A stretch of DNA of 64,000 nt from Trichodelitschia bisporula (Eukaryota; Ascomycota; Dothideomycetes; Phaeotrichales; Phaeotrichaceae): contig ML996690.1 in assembly GCA_010356995.1 (NCBI GenBank), positions 1-64,000 of the forward strand, given 5' to 3'. This document shows, one piece after another, positions 57,781 to 64,000 of this stretch. A program made the translations under genes and the position numbers. Under the pieces are notes generated by a model, which was given only the letters and a program-made list of their open reading frames with translations, was not told where the DNA came from and searched no databases. Every line of letters starts with the position of its first letter. The first letter of the stretch is position 1.

Positions 57781-58621
57781 TCACCTCCCCTCCTCCCCCT
57801 CAATCCACTCCTCCAACCTCACCCCTCTTGTCCCATCCTCCACAACCAACCTCCACGTCGAAAACTCAAACCCCTCATAAAACTCCCCCGCCGCCCGTCG
57901 CGCCCTCGCATGTCCCGGCCCCTTCCCACCGCGATGCGCATCCGCGCGGCTATGCCAGATACCTATCCCATTAGCGCCTCCCCAGCACCGCACCACTCGC
58001 CTACTCACAAGTCGCCAGATTCCGCCTCTCGCCATCCGTGTCCCCGAACCAGTACTTCAACAGGCCACCGCTGGCCACTGCCTCGACGTGGCTCCCCTCA
58101 TCTAGCTCCCCGAGACGCGTGCGGTAGGCCGCGCCTTTGTGCTTTAGGGTTGAGCGGAAGATGACTGTGTAGAAGGTCGTGTTGGTCCAGACGTGCTGTG
58201 TGGCGGTGCAGAGGTCCCGCAGCAGCGCCAGCACGGCGGGCCAGTTGAACGACTCGAGGTACGGCGCCGTGGCGTAATCCGCCCGCGTCGGGGTCAAGGT
58301 CGTGAGGGCTAGGCTGAGGAGGGCGGAGGCGCGGGGAAGGGGGGTCAGGTCTTGCGTGTGGAAGGGGGTGTTGTAAGGGGAGGTTATAAGGCGGTGGACC
58401 GTGGTTGGGAGTTGGAAGAACGAGGAGATGGTGGGCGTGAGGAGGGGAGTTAGTTGGAGGGCTGCTGCGGCGTGGAAGCGGAGGGCGGTGGAGGAGGTGG
58501 TTATTAGGTCCGGAGAGAGGATTGAGATAGACGCTGCTTCGACCGGTGGAGTAAGCGGCGGAGTCGCCCCGATCGTGGTAGAGGGGGGGGTGATGTGCTT
58601 CGGCTCGAGCTGGAGAGCCAT
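57781..58621 (-). CDS. UPF0643-family protein
   Basis: 264 residues; exon 1 58621-58009, intron 46 nt, exon 2 57962-57781. The conserved core is FNWPAVLALLRDLCTATQHV, FYTVIFRSTLK, LGELDEGSHVEAVASGGLLK and YWFGDTDGERRNLATC, continuing across the intron into IWHSRADAHRGGKGPGHARA and FYEGFEFSTWRL. This matches the fungal UPF0643 family. Biochemical role unknown. The splice is needed to join NLATC to IWHSR. Confidence 0.8.
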
Positions 58622-59491
58622 GATGCTGGTGGTGACGGATGTGAGAAAAGAAGATAGGGAGTTTGTTCACGATGTGTGAGAAGCAATGCGCGCTAGAGGA
58701 TGACAGAGGATGTACGGCTGTGGTGGAAGGTGTTTGCCAGTACGCCATTTCTGAGCCCGGAGCCGTGCGCGCACGGCGGTATGGCGTCAGATTACGCCAT
58801 CGCTGTGATGAAGTTTTGGGAAGGAGGGCGGTGGGAATGCGCGATGGCGTATATTGCGCGTTTGGTGTTTCGGGATGTCTCCTGGTACTTTTTGCGGGAC
58901 GGCAATTAGGTCCGATGTCGCGGTCGCGGCCGAGGTCGCATTCTGTACCTCGCTGCTGGTGCATCTGAAGCTTCATGGTCGGATGGTTTTGGCGATCCGG
59001 TTCTTCTCAAGGTATAAATGATCTGACATGTGCGCCTACGATGGAAAGCCTGGTGGTTTTGAGGTAGACTTGGTGCGCAATATCATTGGCTCGTGATGCT
59101 GTTGTACCTAGATGGCGTCTGACAAGGCTGGCGTCCCCACTAGGGATCTTGTGCCCCCACATCACGAACCCCCACACTGTGAGGCTGAACTGTCGACAGC
59201 GTCAAAACCAATTCACGAAACAATGCACTTGGTTTAAACTTCACACTTAACATTTGATTAGACGGAGCATTTGAGCGGCATGCCAGATGAGTGAATTTTT
59301 CAGGATCTGGAAAGGCTTCATTTTGATGAGTGGAATTAGCCTTCCGATCGTCACCTCCCGTTGCAAGTGACGCCTTCCCATATCTCTCAGGCTTCCTTTG
59401 AGCTTTCTTTACTTTGGCCCCTAGGCTGACCCTCCTTCAACTGAACTTCCTCGCATGTCCGAAACCCTCCAGCGCTGGCAAGCTTACAGCC
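58622..59491. other. Intergenic, no gene seen
   Basis: Short frames only; nothing recognised. Confidence 0.5.
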
Positions 59492-59737
59492 TCAGCTTGC
59501 ATTACAACCGTTCCCGCCCGCATGCTTTCCCACGTCCTTTTCAGCCTTGCAACCACCACAGATTCGCCGCCCCCAAGGAACTGCAGCGACAAGATCGCGA
59601 CCCTTGACCTCATGCCACCTCAAGCAGCCATCATTGGTGCCCTTCGCCTTTGGATGGGGCCTCTCGCATTCCTTGAGGATGTGAAGGAACGCCCGCTCGT
59701 CGCACTGTGTACAGTGCAGCATCACAGCTTCGCACAT
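59492..59737 (-). CDS. Small Cys-rich protein, MC.AV.LHC family
   Basis: 81 residues in one exon, beginning MCEAVMLHCTQCDERAF with a later CGGC. The N-terminus matches the larger gene at 60137-61247 (MCRAVELHCTSC). Pattern shared: Met-Cys-x-Ala-Val-x-Leu-His-Cys-Thr-x-Cys, then His-x-Leu and further cysteines, which suggests zinc binding. No signal peptide. It may be a complete short gene or a truncated paralogue. Function unknown. Confidence 0.5.
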   Translation of the reverse strand: MCEAVMLHCTQCDERAFLHILKECERPHPKAKGTNDGCLRWHEVKGRDLVAAVPWGRRICGGCKAEKDVGKHAGGNGCNAS

Positions 59738-60136
59738 TGTTTTGAATGAGGAATAACAGTGCTCTGAGTCGTTTGAGATATTCGAGTTTGCTTAAGGGGA
59801 GGAGATCTGGGGAAAACTTCAACCGCCGCTTTATGCTTCGGGATGTGTGACTTGAAGCTTCTGTGACGGCACGCCGCGGTGTCTTAGTCTTGTAACCCTT
59901 TTGGAAGAAGTGTATACGGAACAAAAGCATAGAACGAATGACATTATGGCATCAAGACATCAAGGTACTAGGGCATTAAGCAAACGCATGAAAGCCAGAA
60001 CCGTTCTCCAATGTATCATTCGCCGCAAGGCTTCCAATCTCGTGTTCCAAGCATCATTCAAGACATCTGCCATTGCCGAAGCAGCTTTCCAACATGGCTC
60101 TGAGAGACCAAGTCATCCATCATTTTATCAACCAAA

Positions 60137-61247
60137 TTAATCGGTCGCGTCGATGGCGAAATCCTGTTCGACGATACCATTAAGGAAACGGTCGATGGCG
60201 CCGAAGCAACGCTCTTCGATCTCCTAGATCCACATCAGCTTCACCAAACGGCATAAACCCAAACCCACTGACCATTTCAACTAATATCTCTCGAGCAAGC
60301 ATGATGTCGTCGAGATCGCAATGCTCAACCTCCTTTATTCACATCAGCTCAATCTAGCGGCACGACCCCGAGTCCACTCACCACTTCAAATGACATCCCC
60401 TCATCCAGCATAATGCCGTCAACGCGGCAATATTCGTCCTCCTGGATCCACATGAGCTCCGTCCAGCGGCATAAACCCGAACCCACTCACCACTTCAATT
60501 AACATCTCTCGATCAAACATGATGTCGTCGACACCACAATGTTCAACCTTCTAAATACACATCAGCTCCATCCAGCAGCATTACCCGAACCCACCCACCG
60601 CTTCCGGGGACGTCCATCCATTGGGCATCATGGAGTCAACACTGCGATATTCGCCCTCCTGATACATATCACCTCCATCGAACGGCATGCAACCAAACCC
60701 CTCCATCACCTCATATGACGCCCCCCGGCTGGCCGCGGCATGGGCGTCAAGAGCATCGAAGACGATATCGGGGATCTGGTTTTGCTGGACAGCCTACTCC
60801 ACATAAGCTCATCCAACCGCAAAAAGTCCTCCCACTCACCCTCTCCGGCGTCCCCAAATCATGCACAGCACACGGCCTGTCCGGCGCCCCAATCCACAGC
60901 CGCGCCCGGCAAGGCCAGTCCAAACGTCCCAGTTCCGCCTCATCCATCATGACAAGCTCACTCTGAGGCGAGATCGAACTATACCCGCTGTCGCGTCGCT
61001 CGAGAACAACGATACCGGGACTTTCAAGAGCAAGTTTGACGACCGCATTAGCTTTCTCGGCTGGAGACGGGAGCTTGACACACCCGCAGTGGCGCGTGGT
61101 GAAGGGGATGGTGTCGAGGAGGGCTATGGTCATGTCGACGCGCATCCGGGACTGCTTGGAACATGCTTCTCCCCATTGACAGCAGTAAAGGAGGTGCTCG
61201 TACTTGCTTGCGCAGGACGTGCAGTGCAACTCCACGGCACGGCACAT
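60137..61247 (-). CDS. Cys-rich protein with tandemly repeated exon-intron units
   Basis: Seven-exon model, 272 residues: 61247-60840, 60793-60710, 60658-60599, 60550-60491, 60441-60382, 60332-60273, 60223-60137. Every intron is phase 0 (46, 51, 48, 49, 49, 49 nt) and starts GTGAGT/GTGGGT/GTCAGT/GTGATG; most have CTGAT ~10 nt before the AG. Exon 1 encodes MCRAVELHCTSCASKYEHLL, more cysteines and a Ser-rich part. Exons 3-6 are each exactly 20 codons and similar: EGEYRSVDSMMP.., KVEHCGVDDIMFDREMLIEV, EDEYCRVDGIMLDEGMSFEV, EVEHCDLDDIMLAREILVEM. The last exon ends FAIDATD. Without splicing, the ~109-nt period would shift the frame at each repeat. Function unknown; acidic repeat region. Confidence 0.72.
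60224..60709 (-). repeat. Tandem array, ~109-nt unit (60-nt exon plus ~49-nt intron)
   Basis: On the + strand the marker CACATCAGCT (or close variants) recurs at 60231, 60340, 60449, 60558 and ~60665: spacings 109, 109, 109 and 107. Five imperfect units, roughly 70-85% alike by eye. The repeat covers both the short exons and the introns of the gene above, so exon-intron units were copied together. Confidence 0.85.
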
Positions 61248-62049
61248 GTTGTGCGGCTATCAATGGGGTCGCTCTGGGGTGAGGATGTGGGAGAATGTGG
61301 AAGTCTGCGAATAGTGAGCTGAGGATAGGGTGTGGTGGTGCACTCACGAGGCTGAGGGCAAAAGTGTTGACCACAACTGGACACTGGAGAACGGAGAAAT
61401 GGAAAAACGCTTAAATGCACGACTACTCGCTGATAGTGATGTTGCGTGAAATGTGCTCGTCCCAACGGCATACTTGTAGGCCATGTATATACTCCTTCCA
61501 GCTTGTAAGTCGCTCCTTCCCAAGGCCACGACAGTACGTCGGATGGACTATGTTGACCGCTGGGCTAGATTTGTTGTCGACACCAATTACGAATCCGAAG
61601 CCGCCCTGGAGTATTATTGCACCTTTGAAAAATGGGTCCTTCAAAAGTCCTATTCATGTCTTGTGGATACGCTACACCCGAAGCAGTCCTGATAGAAAGC
61701 CCTGTTGATGTCGTGTTGATGCAGTATACCCCAAGCAGTAACTGTGGTCAAGGTGAAGGAAGGAACGCACGAGGGCATCATCCGACATGACGATAACTGC
61801 GAACCATAAGCATACATTGATGACTGTACAGCAGAGCACATGTGGTGAAGATAAAGCGCAGCAACAAGAAGCCCGACCCAACCCGACGCAAGCCAGATTC
61901 AAACTTACCGCAGAAGCCAAACCAGATACACACAGTTCAGTGCGAACTCACCGTGCAAGCCAAACCGAGCGTACACACCTCAAATCCGACCAAACGGTCA
62001 GCCATACCCACCTCACCCCCTCTCCACACGCAAACACCATCCCCAGCAC
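61248..62049. other. Intergenic, possible decayed third Cys-rich copy
   Basis: No supported gene. A start at 61841 (minus) reads MCSAVQ, like the other two members, but similarity ends there. Confidence 0.4.
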
Positions 62050-62829
62050 CTAAACCTCCTCCCAACTTGGATACGCCTCCAGCGCCTTCCCCATCGTAAC
62101 CTCAAGCCCATCCCACTCATCCGCCGCCCTTGCCCTCACACCGGCATACCGATCCCCGAGCGCAGCTCGGAACGCCTATAGTCATCAAGCATTAGCCCAG
62201 TCTCAAACATCTACCAAATTCCCCCTCCCGCCCACCCGACCGGGACTCAGGGACAAGTACTCACATCCAGCACCAACCGCTGCCGATGCAAGCAGTGCGC
62301 AAGGGACGCATAGAACCCCCCCGTCGTCTTGAGCACATCGCGCTGCTCCATGAGCAGGTGCAGCATGCGGCCGTGCTCGGAGACGAACTGCCCCCCCATT
62401 AGTCTCCCCCCTCCGATCCCGGGGACATAACTCACATTCCCCACCGCCGCCCCCAGCGCGCGCTCATCCGCCCCTCCCTCACTCAGCAAGTCCCCCTCAT
62501 CCTCCGCCCTAAGCTCGCGAATCGACAGATTCGCAATTCCCGAGATCCTCTGCAGGAGGAGCAGAATCTCCTTTATACACAGTGGTTTCATCAGCCGTGC
62601 CCTTGCCCACTCTGTAATCCCAAAACGAAGGGGATGGAGGACCTACGGGGGCGATATAACAATAAGCCTCCTCACTCAACAACCCATAGCACTCCCCATC
62701 CTCCCTAATACACCCGAGCGCCACATCCAACGCCCCGCACGCCGCGCGCATATCCTCCAGATTCGCCTTCAAGGGGCTCCAGGTGCCTGACGCTGAGGTC
62801 GGCAGCGCAGGATGACTCAAAAACGGCAT
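62050..62829 (-). CDS. Four-exon unknown protein
   Basis: 188 residues; exons 62829-62647, 62570-62436, 62387-62265, 62175-62050; introns 76, 48 and 89 nt, all phase 0. The splices join coherent helical segments: LKANLEDMRAACGALDVALG, EAYCYIAP|EILLLLQRISGIANLSIREL, AAVGN|FVSEHGRMLHLLMEQRDVL, FYASLAHCLHRQRLVLD|AFRAALGDRYAGVR and EWDGLEVTMGKALEAYPSWE. It is all-helical by appearance, without signal peptide or membrane segment. I do not recognise the family. Confidence 0.65.
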
Positions 62830-64000
62830 TCTCGTAGTAACCTTATCTTTCTCCTCCTGAATCGTTTCCAAAATGAAAGAGGAGAAACAAGACGGGAAGC
62901 AAACCGGCAGAGAAGACACTCGGAGAGATACCCAGCGCGGAAGTCCCCGGGCCACGCGAGCCCACGACCGCGTGCGGAGCATGTCTTTATCTCTCCCCTC
63001 GACCCTGGCGAGCACGCAAGCCTGATCCTCCCAGCTTCAAGCCTAGATCCGTTCACCATCGCTCGATAGATAGCCCGCTCCAAGCCGGATCCCACGGCCG
63101 AACGCACAATCCATCCCATACACGCTTCCCCCGCACAAACAGCTTCCTCCAGCCCTCCTAATCCCCCAATATCCGCCGTCAATTGCGCCGTCGTCCGTCT
63201 TTGATTCGAATGCTTGCATTCCTCCCAAGCGCGCCGAGACTCCGACGTCATTCACATGTCACCCCTCACTCACCCCCACCCCCCCAGTAATGCGCCCCAC
63301 ATGACGCGCCCCACCAGCAAATCACACACTCCCCCAGCCCTATCGCGATCCACACCAGGCCGATCGAGTCCGATCCGGCACGTGCCGAGCCGTAAGCTGC
63401 CGCGTCGTCGGATACGGATATCGAGGCCGCATGCAGCCGGCCGAACTTACAGCACAAAGAACGCTCTCCTCCCACTCCGCGAACGCAGCGGAAAACGCAG
63501 ACGGAAACGAAACCGAGCAAAGTCCACCCCGAACATCCTAGTTCGACCGTCCCATCCCGGTCCGTTTCAAAAATAGCCCATCCAAAGAAGCTTCCTCCAC
63601 CCCGCAGATAAATCCCCCCACTTACGGGGCACGGCAACACCATCAAGCGCCACATAAAAGGCTTGTCCAGGCCCCTGGAGCCCTGTCATTTGCGCTGTAA
63701 TGCCTATCTGCCGGGTGAACATTTTGTTCCTTCCGAGGGCCGCGTCGCCTCATCTATCAATTCATCTTCTGCCTGCCCCGCCGTTTGATAGTGATCCTCC
63801 CACTGCCCTACCTCGCCATCAAAGTGATCCTCCCCGCCTGCCCTACCCCGCTGTCAACGGCGCCACCCCGCACCACGAATGATCGTCAGCAAGGTCCCGT
63901 TACGTCTAGCTAGCCACTGTGCAACTCCGTACACGGCCCGGCACCATCCCGACTCGGGCATCTCCCAGGCGCCGTACTCTCCACGCCGCTCATCGTCACA
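62830..64000. other. Intergenic to window end, no gene seen
   Basis: Proline/arginine-rich translations on both strands; nothing recognised. A gene could begin just outside the window. Confidence 0.5.

Noticed and set aside
60137-60720. CRISPR-like or simple minisatellite array
   Set aside because: The repeats are imperfect over their whole length and alternate exon and intron of a readable gene; no uniform repeat with unique spacers.
61650-61841. Possible third MC.AV family copy
   Set aside because: Only the first five or six residues match; the rest shows no conserved cysteines.
1-64000. tRNA and rRNA genes
   Set aside because: Scanned by eye for T-arm GGTTCGA-type and B-box motifs; none had a matching cloverleaf context. 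A covariance search could still find one.

Overview
The window comes from a filamentous ascomycete (Pezizomycotina). Reasons: genes sit on both strands with small gaps; introns are mostly 41-90 nt with GT..AG ends and CTRAY-like branch sites; several families are typical of these fungi (NLR proteins with PNP or SesB-type lipase heads, an HsbA-like wall protein, UPF0643, fungal mitoribosome protein mS26). No rRNA, tRNA, CRISPR array or chromosome end was recognised. The exact class cannot be fixed from sequence alone.

Layout. 1-1.9 kb: 5' part of a PNP-NACHT NLR gene on the minus strand. 3.2-3.9 kb: MOG1. 4.6-5.6 kb: a BET2-like gene that has lost its C-terminal third. 6.4-8.1 kb: a cytochrome P450. 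9.0-13.0 kb: two tandem lectin-like paralogues (jacalin-type domain plus beta-propeller), one intact and one decayed. 13.7-14.5 kb: a probably secreted VOC/glyoxalase-fold protein. 14.6-18.1 kb: ERG20 (farnesyl diphosphate synthase) and APC8/CDC23, head to head. 18.9-19.6 kb: a low-complexity secreted protein. 19.6-22.0 kb: NOG2, whose 317-nt intron carries an H/ACA snoRNA matching snR191. 22.7-23.5 kb: mS26. 24.0-26.0 kb: a decayed phosphatidylserine-decarboxylase-family gene interrupted by a broken Ty3/gypsy fragment. 26.4-28.9 kb: SAM37 and a conserved unknown gene, head to head. 28.9-39.0 kb: about 10 kb with no convincing protein gene except possibly a 25-residue ORF behind a TATA box. 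39.0-45.0 kb: ERG9 (squalene synthase), eIF4E and a CAJ1-like DnaJ protein. 46.0-51.0 kb: an intact lipase-NACHT-WD NLR. 51.7-56.1 kb: a membrane-anchored ZZ/EF-hand protein and an HsbA-like protein. 56.4-58.6 kb: a decayed unknown gene and a UPF0643 gene. 59.5-62.8 kb: a small Cys-rich gene, a paralogue with a tandemly repeated exon-intron unit, and a four-exon unknown gene. The rest, to 64 kb, is empty as far as can be seen.

How the genes fit together. Most are unlinked housekeeping genes: sterol synthesis (ERG20, ERG9), the anaphase-promoting complex (APC8), 60S biogenesis (NOG2 with its intronic snoRNA), mitochondrial import and translation (SAM37, mS26), nuclear import (MOG1) and cap-dependent translation (eIF4E). 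Between them lie fast-evolving accessory genes (two NLRs, lectins, P450, Cys-rich repeat gene) and several decayed copies.

The two most notable items are the snR191-like RNA, whose guide elements and box spacing fit LSU rRNA by the H/ACA rules, and the gene at 60.1-61.2 kb, where four 60-nt phase-0 exons alternate with ~49-nt introns in a ~109-nt tandem repeat. Gene models were built by hand from reading frame and splice signals; no searches were run.
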